DNA of 64,000 nucleotides from an uncultured Clostridia bacterium. Its GTDB lineage: Bacteria; Bacillota; Clostridia; TANB77; CAG-508. A program made the position numbers and the translations under genes. The notes below the pieces were generated by a model. The model saw nothing but the letters and a program-made list of their open reading frames with translations, searched no databases and had not been told where the DNA came from. Within the stretch, counting starts at the first letter, position 1; the number at the start of each line of letters is the position of its first letter. Location: NCBI GenBank assembly GCA_947626815.1, contig CANQTN010000003.1, positions 21,919-85,918 of the forward strand. The letters are read 5' to 3'. Shown here one piece after another: positions 1 to 10,938 of this stretch.

Positions 1-392
1 GTTATACAAAAGAAGAACATAAAATGATTAATGAAACTAGAAAAATACTACACTCTCCAAATCTAAAAATTACTGCTACCGCTGTAAGAGTACCAGTAAT
101 AAATTGTCATGGAGAATCTATTAATATTGAATTAGAAAATAATTTTGATATCTATGATATTAGACTATTACTAGAAAATTTCCCTGGTATTATAGTTGTT
201 GATAATCCCGAAAAAAACTTTTATCCTTTAGCTAGCAAATCAGATGGTTATGATGAAGTTTTTGTTGGGCGAATTAGAAGAGATTATAGTGTCGAAAATG
301 GTCTAAATTTATGGGTCGTTAGTGACAATCTACGTAAAGGTGCTGCAACAAATGCAGTACAAATATTAGAAAAACAATTATCAACTAATTAA
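1..392 (+). CDS. asd: Aspartate-semialdehyde dehydrogenase, C-terminal part (truncated by window start)
   Basis: Frame open from the window edge (YTKEEHKMINETRKIL...); C-terminal motifs RIRRD...GLNLWVVSDNLRKGAATNAVQI typical of Asd. Confidence 0.9.
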   Translation, partial: YTKEEHKMINETRKILHSPNLKITATAVRVPVINCHGESINIELENNFDIYDIRLLLENFPGIIVVDNPEKNFYPLASKSDGYDEVFVGRIRRDYSVENGLNLWVVSDNLRKGAATNAVQILEKQLSTN

Positions 393-479
393 TATTATTA
401 TTGTTTCATTTGCATTTTATACTACAAATATGGTATAATTAATTTATAATTAATACATATGAAAATAGAGGAAATGAAA

Positions 480-1016
480 ATGAAACAATCACTTATGAAC
501 TTATCAAATAATGATAAAGAATTTCAAAATATAATAAAAAATTTAATAGAAAATGAAACTGTTCAAAAAATGAAAAATTATCGACAACATAATAATACTT
601 CTTGTTTTGATCATTGTTATGCAGTTGCTTATTATTGTTTTATAATTTGTAAAAAATATGATTTAGATTATTATTCAGCTACTCGTGCTGCTATGCTTCA
701 TGATTTATTCCTATATGACTGGAGAAAAAGACAATCAAACAGAAAAGGTTTTCATGCTTTTACCCATGGAAAACTTGCATGTAAAAATGCATGTAATCTA
801 TTTGAATTAAATGAAAAAGAAAAAGATATAATTATAAAACATATGTGGCCATTAACCATTGCTCTTCCAAAATCATTTGAAGGTTTTATTTTAACTTTTG
901 TTGATAAATATTGTGCAACTTCTGAATTTTTTGAAGAATTTAAGTCTAACTTATTTTCTAAAAAAACTTTTCGATATGCATATTTATTATTAAGCTTATT
1001 TATTATAAAAATATAA
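480..1016 (+). CDS. HD-domain hydrolase-like protein
   Basis: ORF 459..1016; HD-type motifs (CFDHCYAVAYY, AAMLHDLFLYDW, KHMWPL). Confidence 0.7.
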   Translation: MKQSLMNLSNNDKEFQNIIKNLIENETVQKMKNYRQHNNTSCFDHCYAVAYYCFIICKKYDLDYYSATRAAMLHDLFLYDWRKRQSNRKGFHAFTHGKLACKNACNLFELNEKEKDIIIKHMWPLTIALPKSFEGFILTFVDKYCATSEFFEEFKSNLFSKKTFRYAYLLLSLFIIKI

Positions 1017-1050
1017 ATCAGATAAAATCTATATTTTATCTGATTTTTTA
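1015..1050 (+). terminator. Rho-independent terminator-like hairpin
   Basis: aatcagataaaat...attttatctgatttttta. Confidence 0.7.
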
Positions 1051-1163
1051 TATTCTAGGAAAGTCAAAGATAATATATTATTTATGCGTAACAATTAAAT
1101 AATATATTATCTTTGACCATTTGTACCATTGATAAGTAGACTGTAACTTTTAGAAAAAATTAA

Positions 1164-1511
1164 TTACGTTTTTTTACTTGTACTTTCAGCCCATCTAATC
1201 ATTTTTATATCTTTATATTTATTTAATACTTCTTTATATTTATCATATTCTTCCTCCCATAAAGCATCTGGTACATTATCAAATGCTTTAAATATTCTTT
1301 CCGCTTCTGATAAATAAATTACCTGTTCTTGTGGTGACATGTTTTCATATTGTTTAGCAAATTTATATAATTTATCTAGTAATTGATTTGCTTCTATAAA
1401 AGACCAAAAATCTTTTATCTTTATTCCAAACAATTTTATTTGTAGCACAGAATATGCTATCAATGCAAATATTATAAATACTAGTATATATATTACTACG
1501 AATATTGACAT
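1164..1511 (-). CDS. Small hypothetical protein with N-terminal TM segment
   Basis: ORF of 115 aa, hydrophobic N-terminus. Confidence 0.6.
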   Translation of the reverse strand: MSIFVVIYILVFIIFALIAYSVLQIKLFGIKIKDFWSFIEANQLLDKLYKFAKQYENMSPQEQVIYLSEAERIFKAFDNVPDALWEEEYDKYKEVLNKYKDIKMIRWAESTSKKT

Positions 1512-1666
1512 TTTGATTACACCTCTTTTGTTTCTCTCTTTTGCACTTTTTTAGTATACCATATTAACTTTTTTTTTGCAACTTATATTTTTTATATTAA
1601 ATTATTCATATTTTTTATTTTACATGTTATAATTATAAAAAATCAATTCAAAGGGAGTTCTTATAT

Positions 1667-2527
1667 ATGGACAATAAATTTGAAATAACCAAAAGAGCTG
1701 GAATCTATGGAATAATTGGTAATATTTTTTTATTAATCATAAAAACTATAGTTGGTTTTATTAGTCATAGTCAAGCTTTAATAGCTGACAGTTTTAATAG
1801 TGCTGGTGATATTTTTGCTTCTTTAATGACTTTTATTGGTAATAAAATAGCTAGTGAACCAAATGATAAGGATCATAATTTAGGTCATGGAAAAGCAGAA
1901 TATATTTTTTCTATGTTTATCAGTATTTCAATGGTTTTAGTTTCTGCTAAACTACTATATGATTCTGTCATTTCCTTAATTACAGGTAGTAAACTTAACT
2001 TTTCTTGGTTTTTAGTTGTTGTATGTTTGGCAACAATTTTAACAAAATTGTGTCTTTTAATATACACCAAAAAAGCTTATAATAAATACAAAAATATATT
2101 ATTAGAAGCTAGTATGAAAGATCACAGAAATGACTGTATCGTAACATTATTTACTTTGCTTTCTGTTTTATTAACTCTAGCAAATATCTATTGGTTCGAT
2201 AGTTTAGTTGGTATTGGAATTTCTATTTGGATTTGCTATACTGGTGTTACCATTTTTATTGAAAGTTATAATGTTTTAATGGATATTAGTATAGATGATA
2301 AAACTAAAGATTTAATTTTAGATATTACTAATAGTTATAAAGAAATTCAATTTGTTGACGATATTATTTCTACTCCTGTTGGTGATAAATATTTAATTTT
2401 TCTGACTATCAGCTTAGATGGTAATATGTCCACTTTTGAAAGTCATGAATTAGCTGATAATTTAGAAAATACTATAAATGGATTAGATAAAATTTATAAA
2501 ACTATAGTCCATGTAAACCCAATATAA
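1667..2527 (+). CDS. Cation diffusion facilitator (CDF) family transporter
   Basis: RBS aaagggag; ADSFNSAGDIFAS and NDKDHNLGHGKAEYI motifs of CDF transporters. Confidence 0.9.
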   Translation: MDNKFEITKRAGIYGIIGNIFLLIIKTIVGFISHSQALIADSFNSAGDIFASLMTFIGNKIASEPNDKDHNLGHGKAEYIFSMFISISMVLVSAKLLYDSVISLITGSKLNFSWFLVVVCLATILTKLCLLIYTKKAYNKYKNILLEASMKDHRNDCIVTLFTLLSVLLTLANIYWFDSLVGIGISIWICYTGVTIFIESYNVLMDISIDDKTKDLILDITNSYKEIQFVDDIISTPVGDKYLIFLTISLDGNMSTFESHELADNLENTINGLDKIYKTIVHVNPI

Positions 2528-2560
2528 AAGGCACTCAAATATGAGTGCTTTTTATAAATT
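2525..2560. terminator. Bidirectional terminator between convergent genes
   Basis: aaaggcactcaaatatgagtgcttttt hairpin. Confidence 0.75.
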
Positions 2561-3892
2561 TCTTCTATCATAAATCATTGCATCTTGCTCTAATTCTGTT
2601 TTAGTTTGCTTTTTAATATCTTCAATAGTTTGCATTTTATTTTCGCTATTTTCAGTTTTATTCCTATCTGCAACATTTTTCATCATTCTATCTCTTACTT
2701 CTCTTTCTGTAAATACTGAACTTATATCTTCATCTTGCATTAATTCTTTTACACTTTCGTCAAATTCTTGTTGCGTAAAATGTATATGCCCTGTATTTTC
2801 ATTTCCATCTATTTCTTTATATGTTAAATCATCTGGAATATCTCCTGCCTTTTCATGTTTTTCTGCTTCTTCATAACTATTTGCCGATTCATAAACTCCA
2901 CCTTTATCTCCCATTGCTGCTCTTCTCACTTCTGTACGTGTTGCATATAAAGTCTGATTTCCTCTCATTTCAGTTGTTACTAATTCATTATTATTTGGAG
3001 AATATGCACCTATATTAACTTCAAAATTATCCCCATGATCCTTGTCTAATTGAATAATTTTTCTACCTATTCTATACTCAGATAATACTGCATCTTTTTC
3101 AACATTTCCATTAGTTTCTATTTGATATTGCTGTTCTCTAGGATTATTTCCTGAACTATGATTTTGCTCTAATTCTGGAATATATTTTTTTAATGGTTCG
3201 ATTTTTTTTCCTTTTTCATCTTCACTAATTACTGCTAATCCATACTGTGTTGTTGGAACATCTATTGCTTGTCCACGTTCATCTTTCATTTTTGACATTT
3301 TATCTGAACATATTACAGCAATTTTTTTTGCATCTTCTGGTAATCTATTTCCTAACCACTTTTTAAAATTTTCTACATCTGTTGCTCTTTCATCTAAATC
3401 TATTTCTTGTACAATATCTCCATTAGTTATATTATTTTCTTGTTTATTTGCCCTGTTTGCTAGCTCATTATTTACTCTGTTTGATGTCATCTCATCATCT
3501 TCTATTTTACTATCACTTTTTTTGTCATCTTTTTTTACCTCCACTACTGAAATTGATTTTACCTTACGTCTTTCTATTCCAATTTCTTCTAAATATTTAC
3601 CTATTACCTTATTATCACTTACTTCATCTTCTATATCCTCTAAACTCATTTGATCTATTTTTTGCTTTACTTCATCTATTATCTGTTTTATTTCATCTTT
3701 ACTTTGTGCACTTAATTCATTTTCAATTGTATTCCTTTTTTCCAAATCTATTAACATAATTTTTGAATCTTTCATTACATTTTTGTCATATATTCCTATT
3801 AAAATTCCATTATTATAATATTCATAAATTCCGTTATCATTTTTTCTAATTGTTATATTTATATATCTTCCACCATCTAAACTTACTACCAT
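2552..3892 (-). CDS. Hypothetical charged protein
   Basis: ORF of 449 aa; probable ATG start at 3892; no family recognised. Confidence 0.6.
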   Translation of the reverse strand: MVVSLDGGRYINITIRKNDNGIYEYYNNGILIGIYDKNVMKDSKIMLIDLEKRNTIENELSAQSKDEIKQIIDEVKQKIDQMSLEDIEDEVSDNKVIGKYLEEIGIERRKVKSISVVEVKKDDKKSDSKIEDDEMTSNRVNNELANRANKQENNITNGDIVQEIDLDERATDVENFKKWLGNRLPEDAKKIAVICSDKMSKMKDERGQAIDVPTTQYGLAVISEDEKGKKIEPLKKYIPELEQNHSSGNNPREQQYQIETNGNVEKDAVLSEYRIGRKIIQLDKDHGDNFEVNIGAYSPNNNELVTTEMRGNQTLYATRTEVRRAAMGDKGGVYESANSYEEAEKHEKAGDIPDDLTYKEIDGNENTGHIHFTQQEFDESVKELMQDEDISSVFTEREVRDRMMKNVADRNKTENSENKMQTIEDIKKQTKTELEQDAMIYDRRNL

Positions 3893-3897
3893 AATAT

Positions 3898-5272
3898 TCA
3901 CTCCTTTTCATCAAAATTTGCTAATAAATCATAATTACTTATTCCGTGTTATTTGACATTTTACAAATTTATTTATTATTTTTTCCTTTTTATTATTTTT
4001 TATATATACTAGTCCATCTATTTCTGGAACATCTTGCATAGTTCTTGCAATATAATATTTTCCATCAAAAGATATATTTTCTACTAATACTTCATACTTT
4101 TTATTTAGTTTTTCCATTAGCTTTTCTTTTGATATTCTTTGCTGTAATTCCATTACCTTATTATATCTCGACTTTTTAGTATTCCCATGAATCTGCTCTG
4201 AAAGCTTAGAAGCTGGTGTTCCCTCTTCTTTTGAATACATAAAAGCTCCTAATTTATCAAATTTTGTTTCCTCTACAAATTTTAGTAATTCTTCAAATTC
4301 TTCTTTAGTTTCCCCTGGAAATCCAACTATTAAACTTGTCCTTAATGTCACATCTGGTATATTTTTTCGTATTTTTTCTATTAGTCCTTTTATCTGTTCT
4401 TTAGATGTTCTTCTATTCATCTTCCTTAAAACTGTATCTGATATATGCTGTATTGGTATATCAAAATATTTAGCAATTTTAGGGTTTGTTGCAACTGTAT
4501 CTATTAGTTTATCTGTTATTCCTTCTGGATAAGAATATAAAAATCTAATCCACTTTATTTCTTCTATTTTACTAATTTCTTCTAATAGTTCTGGCAATTT
4601 TTCTTCTCCATATATATCTATACCATATTTAGTCGTATCTTGTGCTATTACAATAATTTCTTTTATTCCTTTTTTTGCTAATTCTCTTGCCTCTTGTATT
4701 ATGTCTTCTTTCTTTCTACTTACAAATGGACCTCTAATATATGGGATTGCACAATATGTGCATCTATTACTACATCCTTCTCCTATTTTTAAATATGCAT
4801 AGTTTTGACCAGTTGTAACAGTTCTTTCTAAAAACTCATTTTGTTTTAGCATTGGCATTTTAGGTATATCTAAAATTTTTTTATTTATTGTAGTTTTACT
4901 TTTTACGACTATATTTCTTTTTATTAAATTTTCAATTTTTTCCCATAATTTATCATATTCATCTATTTTTATAAATAAATCTACTTCTGGAATTGCTTTT
5001 ATTAATTCTTCATAATATCTTTGTACCAAACATCCCATTACTATTAGATATTTGCAATTTTTTTTCTTATATTCTGCCATTTCTAAAATTGTATTTATTG
5101 CTTCTTCTTTGGCTGTCTCAATAAAACCACATGTATTAATAATTAATATTTCTGCATTTTCTTCTTGATTTGTTATTTCATATTTATGCTTTTTAAATAA
5201 ACCTATTGTTGCTTCTGTATCAATTAAATTCTTACTACAACCAAGTGATATAAATCCTACTTTCAAATTCAA
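3898..5272 (-). CDS. rimO: Ribosomal protein S12 methylthiotransferase RimO; C-terminus needs +1 shift at CGGA (3943-3946)
   Basis: GFISLGCSKNLIDTE, CSNRCTYCAIP radical-SAM motif; frame 0 ends ITRNK*, +1 frame gives ITGISNYDLLANFDEKE* matching the RimO TRAM C-terminus. Confidence 0.92.
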
Positions 5273-5280
5273 CTCTCCTC

Positions 5281-6465
5281 TTAATTTTTATGACTACAAA
5301 TATGTTTCCTTGTTAATTCCATTAAGTCTAATTTAGTAAAACCCTCTACTTGTGTTTTGCTTCTATCTTTTTTTAGCTCCTCTATTAATAGTTCTTGTAT
5401 TTTCGCTTTATTTTCTTCTTTTTTCATATCAATATAATCTACAATTATTATTCCACCTATGTCCCTAAGTCGCAACTGTTTTGCTATTTCTACTGTTGCT
5501 TCTTTGTTTACCTTATATACCGTTTGCTCTAAATCTTGAGAACCTGTATATTTACCAGTATTCACATCAATTGCCGTTAATGCCTCTGTTTTATCTATTG
5601 TTATAAATCCTCCACATTTTAACCAAATTTTTCTATTTTTCATTCTTTCTATTTGTTTTTCTAAATCATATGTTTCTAATAAATTATTTTTCTGTACTAA
5701 TTCTATCTTTAAATTTTTAAATTCTTCATTTTCATTTTTTAAATTTTCAAGATCTTTTTTTATTTCTTTATTGTTTACTATTATTTTATTAATGTCCTCA
5801 ATTGATAAATCTATTAGCATCTTTTCTATTATGTCTTCACTTTCATATAATAGCTTTGCTTGTTTTAAATCTGGATCAATACTAGTTTGAAGAATACTAT
5901 TCCATTTATTTTCCACTCTTTTTATGTCTTCTATTATTTCTTTTTCTTTATTTTCTGCTGATGTTCTTATAATTGCTCCATTACCTTCACTTAAATTTTC
6001 TCTTACAAGTTTTTTTAACCTTTCTTGTTCTTTTATATCTTCTATTTTTTGAGAAACCGCTATAATATCTGTATTTGGCAATAATGCAATATATTTACTA
6101 GGTAAATTTATATGTGTTGATACTCTTGCTCCTTTTTGTTCATTACTATCTTTTTTTACTTGTACCAATATTCTTTGATCTGGTCTTATCAATTCTTCTA
6201 TTTTTAGGTTTAAATCTTGAGTTTCTTTTTTCTCATCAACTTGCTGTAAAATATCTTTTAAATGAATAAAACTATTTTTATCTGCTCCTATATCAACAAA
6301 TGCTGCTTGCATTCCCTTTACTACATCTTTTATTACTCCTATATAGATATTTCCTTCTTTTCTTTTTGATTCTTCATTTTCTTCATAATATTCTAATAAC
6401 TTACCATTTTCAATTAATGCGATTATTTTTTCATCACCATTTTTTTGTACAACTATTTCTGTCAT
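5281..6465 (-). CDS. rng: Ribonuclease E/G family protein
   Basis: S1-like N-terminus (GMQAAFVDIGADKNSFIHLKD), ALTAIDVNTGKYTG, RDIGGIIIVDYIDM. Confidence 0.92.
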   Translation of the reverse strand: MTEIVVQKNGDEKIIALIENGKLLEYYEENEESKRKEGNIYIGVIKDVVKGMQAAFVDIGADKNSFIHLKDILQQVDEKKETQDLNLKIEELIRPDQRILVQVKKDSNEQKGARVSTHINLPSKYIALLPNTDIIAVSQKIEDIKEQERLKKLVRENLSEGNGAIIRTSAENKEKEIIEDIKRVENKWNSILQTSIDPDLKQAKLLYESEDIIEKMLIDLSIEDINKIIVNNKEIKKDLENLKNENEEFKNLKIELVQKNNLLETYDLEKQIERMKNRKIWLKCGGFITIDKTEALTAIDVNTGKYTGSQDLEQTVYKVNKEATVEIAKQLRLRDIGGIIIVDYIDMKKEENKAKIQELLIEELKKDRSKTQVEGFTKLDLMELTRKHICSHKN

Positions 6466-6558
6466 TTCAAATTACATTCCTTTCTTGTTTACTCACACAT
6501 GCTTCAAATTATTTACAACAGGTAATTATGATTTTTTTTTATTTATTATTTATTGCTC

Positions 6559-7116
6559 TTAATTAAATTTATTCATTGCTATATCTATACCATTTTTTAT
6601 TATCTCTACTATTGCTTCTTTTGCCATATCAGTTCCCTTTTCTAATTTTTCTATATCTTCTTCATCAATTGCCCCTATAACATGTTCTATTAAATCTTTT
6701 TCTCCTAATGGCATTCCTATTCCAACTCTTACTCTTTTAAAATTTTGAGTATTTAGTTCATGTACAACTGATTTCATTCCATTATGTGTACCAGCTCCTC
6801 CAGACTTTCTTACTTTGATATTCCCTGGTTCTATATCTATATCATCATATATAACTATTAAACTTTCTATATCCATTTTATAAAAATCTACTATTTGTTT
6901 TATGCTCTCTCCACTTAAATTCATAAAAGTTTGTGGTTTTAATAAAATAACTTTTTCCCCTTCTATTATTCCACTTCCATATAATCCTTTAAATTTGTTT
7001 CTTGTTATTTCTATTTCATACTGTTTTGCCAATTTATTTATAACATTAAATCCCATATTATGTCGTGTATTACTGTAATCTTCTTCTGGATTTCCTAACC
7101 CTACTATTAAGTACAT
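6559..7116 (-). CDS. pth: Peptidyl-tRNA hydrolase
   Basis: MYLIVGLGNPEEDYSNTRHNMGFNV; KPQTFMNLSG; GGAGTHNGMKS. Probable start at 7116, not 7173. Confidence 0.95.
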   Translation of the reverse strand: MYLIVGLGNPEEDYSNTRHNMGFNVINKLAKQYEIEITRNKFKGLYGSGIIEGEKVILLKPQTFMNLSGESIKQIVDFYKMDIESLIVIYDDIDIEPGNIKVRKSGGAGTHNGMKSVVHELNTQNFKRVRVGIGMPLGEKDLIEHVIGAIDEEDIEKLEKGTDMAKEAIVEIIKNGIDIAMNKFN

Positions 7117-7223
7117 TTTTCTTCCTACTTTCTGCTTAATTTTTATCTCTATTAATTTTATATTGTTTTTCACTTTTTTTCAAGCTTTTAAATGCAATTT
7201 GTTATTAGAAATAAACTTTTTTG

Positions 7224-7452
7224 CAATTTTTGTAATCTTTTAGGTAGGGGGTATCTCTAAAAAAATAAATGAAAAAGTGAATTGAAAGAAATTTAATATA
7301 GAAGTTCTTTAATCATTTTATGGAAAATGTTCATGTTTGCCATGAAAGGGTGCCATAAAATGATTTTAGAACTTCTTATTTAAATCTTCTTGAACGAACT
7401 TTTGAATGTATTTTTTTAGAGATACCCCCTACCTAAAAGATTACAAAAATTG
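7224..7452. mobile_element. MITE-like palindromic element (229 bp, 42-44 bp perfect terminal inverted repeats)
   Basis: caatttttgtaatcttttaggtagggggtatctctaaaaaaa at 7224-7265, exact reverse complement at 7411-7452; nested inverted repeat 7301-7323/7353-7375. Confidence 0.8.
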
Positions 7453-7531
7453 TCAAAAAGCATATTCACAACAATTAAACAAAAAAAGCACTTCAATTAA
7501 GAGTGCCTTTAGTGTTAACTATTATTAATAA

Positions 7532-7813
7532 TTATTCTGCTGATTCCTCTGTTTTTTCTGTTTCTGGAGCTTCATAAGCTTCTAAAATAGCTGCTTGAAT
7601 TTTCTCCCTTGTATCAGCATTAATTGGATGTGCTATATCCTTGAATTCTCCGTTTGGAGTTTTTCTGCTTGGCATAGCTATAAATAATCCATTTTGGCTT
7701 TCGATAACTTTAATATCGTGTACTGCGAATTCATTATCGAATGTTACAGAAGCAACAGCTTTCATTCTGTTCTCTGAATTTACTTTTCTTAAACGTACAT
7801 CTGTAATTTGCAT
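7532..7813 (-). CDS. spoVG: Septation protein SpoVG
   Basis: [11 protein letters not shown]...[22 protein letters not shown]...[11 protein letters not shown]. Confidence 0.96.
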   Translation of the reverse strand: MQITDVRLRKVNSENRMKAVASVTFDNEFAVHDIKVIESQNGLFIAMPSRKTPNGEFKDIAHPINADTREKIQAAILEAYEAPETEKTEESAE

Positions 7814-8149
7814 TTTTAAGTGCACCTACCTTCCTTATGTTTTAAAAATATTTTGTACATTTTTTTATATTTTATGTACATTTATATTATTCTTCATAAA
7901 ATTCCTTTTTCCTTCTTTTTTTTACAAAAAATTTAAATTTTATCTTTATCATTTTTTACTAATAAAACATTGTAACTTTTTTTTATATTTTTTAATAATA
8001 TATTACTATGTTGCTTTAGAGTTCATATTATATAAAATAATACATATTAATAATAAATCAATTTTTTGAAATTTCTTTCAAACTATTGAATTTTTCTACT
8101 TATAATTATATAATTTGTCTGTTAAAATTAATTAAAGGAAGTGTATTTG

Positions 8150-9535
8150 ATGCCAAATATAAATAATAATTTAAATAAATATAAAAAAATACATATGATT
8201 GGTATTGGTGGAGTTAGTATGAGTGGTATTGCAGCAATTCTAAAAAACTGGGGATTTTTGGTTACTGGTTCAGATAGTTCTGATTCTGAAAATATACAAA
8301 TTTTAAAAGATCTAGGAATAAAAGTTACAATTGGACATAATTTGGAAGATGTTGCAAATGCTGATGCTATTGTTTATTCAGCAGCCGTTAAGCAAACCGA
8401 TCCTGAAATACAAGAAGCCAAAAAATTAAATATACCTACTATTGAAAGAGCCAATTTTTTAGGTGAATTAACTCGTTGCTATAAAAATACTGTTTGCATT
8501 TCTGGTACTCATGGAAAAACTACAACTACATCTATGGTTTCACTTTGTTTCGTTGAAGCCTTAAGAGAACCTAGTATTCAAGTTGGCGGTTATTTAGACC
8601 AAATTCATGGTAACTTTTTAGTAGGAAATAGTGAAGATTTCATTATAGAAGCTTGTGAATATGTAGAAAGTTTCTTAAAATTTAGTCCTAAAGCAGAAAT
8701 TATTTTAAATATTGATAATGATCATTTAGATTATTTTAAAACATTTGAAAATATAAAAAATGCCTTTATTAAATATGTAAAATTATTACCTGATGACGGT
8801 CTTTTAGTAATAAATGGTGATGATAAAAACTGTTTAGATTTATCTCAATATACAAATGCTAATTGCATTACATATGGTATAAAAAATGAAAAAGTAGATT
8901 TCCATGCTAAAAATATTACTTTCGATTCAGACGGATTTGCTGAATTTGATGTTTATAATAAAGGTCTATTTTTTGATAAATTAAAATTAAGTATTCCTGG
9001 TATTCATAACGTATTAAATGCTTTAGCTTGTATTTCATTATGCTCAGAATATGGTATTGATAAAAATATTATTAAATCAACTTTATTAAAATTTACTGGT
9101 GCTCACAGAAGATTTGAATATAAAGGAAAAATTGAAAATAAAGCCTCTGTATATGACGACTATGGTCATCATCCTACTGAAATTTTAGCTACAGCTAAAG
9201 CTCTTAACAATAAACACTTTAATCATTCTTGGGTTGTTTTTCAGCCTCATACATACAGTAGAACTAAAAACTTATTAAATGATTTTGCTAACGCATTATT
9301 AAATTTTGATAATGTCATCATTTTAGATATCTACGCCGCTAGGGAAAATAATACTTATGGTGTTTCTTCCAAAGATTTAGTAAACTATTTAATTTCTATT
9401 GGTAAAAATGCAAAATATATACCAGATTTTAACGAATGTGTTTCTTACATAAAGCAAAATATTAAAGAAAATGATATTGTTATAACTTTAGGTGCTGGAA
9501 CAGTTACAGAAATTGGACCAATGTTAGTAAATTAA
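8150..9535 (+). CDS. murC: UDP-N-acetylmuramate--L-alanine ligase
   Basis: IGIGGVSMSGIA, SGTHGKTTTTSM, VYDDYGHHPTE; ATG at 8150 after aaaggaag. Confidence 0.95.
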   Translation: MPNINNNLNKYKKIHMIGIGGVSMSGIAAILKNWGFLVTGSDSSDSENIQILKDLGIKVTIGHNLEDVANADAIVYSAAVKQTDPEIQEAKKLNIPTIERANFLGELTRCYKNTVCISGTHGKTTTTSMVSLCFVEALREPSIQVGGYLDQIHGNFLVGNSEDFIIEACEYVESFLKFSPKAEIILNIDNDHLDYFKTFENIKNAFIKYVKLLPDDGLLVINGDDKNCLDLSQYTNANCITYGIKNEKVDFHAKNITFDSDGFAEFDVYNKGLFFDKLKLSIPGIHNVLNALACISLCSEYGIDKNIIKSTLLKFTGAHRRFEYKGKIENKASVYDDYGHHPTEILATAKALNNKHFNHSWVVFQPHTYSRTKNLLNDFANALLNFDNVIILDIYAARENNTYGVSSKDLVNYLISIGKNAKYIPDFNECVSYIKQNIKENDIVITLGAGTVTEIGPMLVN

Positions 9536-9631
9536 TAAATTGTTAATTTTGTCAATGGGAAATGAACTTTTACAGTTATACTTTTACAATATTACTACAA
9601 AAAGATTATCAAAAAATTCGTCCCATTGACA

Positions 9632-10862
9632 TTATTCCACAGTTTTTGCTTGCTTAATCATTATATCACCAAATACAGCATATCCTTCTTCTGGATTACT
9701 TACTAATACATGCGTTATTGCCCCAATAAATTTTCCATTTTGAATTATCGGTGCTCCTGACATCCCTTGTATTATTCCTCCTGTTTTTTCTATTAATCTA
9801 GGATCTGTTATTTTTATTAACATACTTTTATTATTGTAATTATTTTCTTTGTATATTTTTTTTATTTCTATTTCATATTCTTCTACTTTTTGATTATCTA
9901 GTCCACAAAGAATTGTAGCTCTGCCGAGCTTTATTTCATCTCTCATTGCTACTTCCATTTCTTTTGATTTATCTATATTTAAACTTGATATATTATTTAC
10001 TGTACCATATATTCCATATTTACTATTTTTTGATATACTTCCTATATTTTTTTGGTTTTCAATTGTTCCTTCTACTCTACCTGGTGAACCATTTTCTCCT
10101 TTTGTTATATTTAAAATTCTAGTTGTTATAAATTCTCCTGAGGATATATTTATTAACTCTTCCGTGTCTATGTCTGTAATTCCATGACCTAAAGCTCCAA
10201 ACGTTTTTGTTGATGGTTCATAAAAAGTTACTGTGCCTACTCCGAGCTGCACTATCTCTTACCCATAATCCTAGTTTATATTCATTGCTACTTGTTTGTA
10301 CTGGTTCTATACTACATTCTTTTGTTTGCTCAGATTGTATATATTTTATTTTTACTTTTTCCCCTTTTGCTTGATTTACTGTTTCTATTAGTTCTTCTGT
10401 AGAAGTAATGTTTATATTATTTACCTGTGTAATAGTATCTCCTTCTTTTATTCCACTGTTTTCATATGGTTTATACATTTTATTATCTATTCCTTCTATT
10501 TCAGACATTCCTACTACTAGCACTCCACTTGTATATAGTTTTACTCCTGCTATACTTCCCACAGGAATTACTTTTGTTTTTTCTAGTATATCAATATCAA
10601 CATCTTTTATTGCTATGTTCCCAATTAAATTAACTTGTAATTTTGCTTGTCCAGACTTTTTACTTATAGTCTTATTATTTGAAACTGTTTCTATTGCCTT
10701 AGATTTAGTTTTTACATTCATACCTAAAATTAATGTTTTCATTGTAATATTTTCTCCTTCAAATATTACTAATTTATCTGGTATGCTTTCAATTGCTAAT
10801 ACATATATATATATTAATATTAAAAAAAATACTAATAAAAATTTTTTTATTGTTGTTTTCAT
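9632..10862 (-). CDS. spoIVB: SpoIVB peptidase (PDZ + S55), expressed via +1 shift at CGGA (10241-10244)
   Basis: N-part (10218..10862) ends LGLWVRDSAA|RSRHSNFL*; C-part continues in +1 frame as GVGTVTFYEP...GALGHGITD...GGIIQGMSGAPIIQNGKFIGAITHV. Confidence 0.93.
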
Positions 10863-10938
10863 TTATAAAAACTCCTTAAAATTTATTATTAGTATTAACT
10901 TTTATATTTTTTTTATTCAAATTCAATAATATTAATTA

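Noticed and set aside
2821-3759. Plus-strand ORFs (e.g. 2821-3018, 3448-3759, 43992-44573) opposite annotated minus-strand genes
   Set aside because: Leu/His/Phe-rich antisense ORFs of AT-rich, Glu/Lys-rich genes; no RBS or family signature.
7224-7452. CRISPR array
   Set aside because: Inverted, not direct, repeats and no regular spacers; no CRISPR array recognised anywhere in the window.
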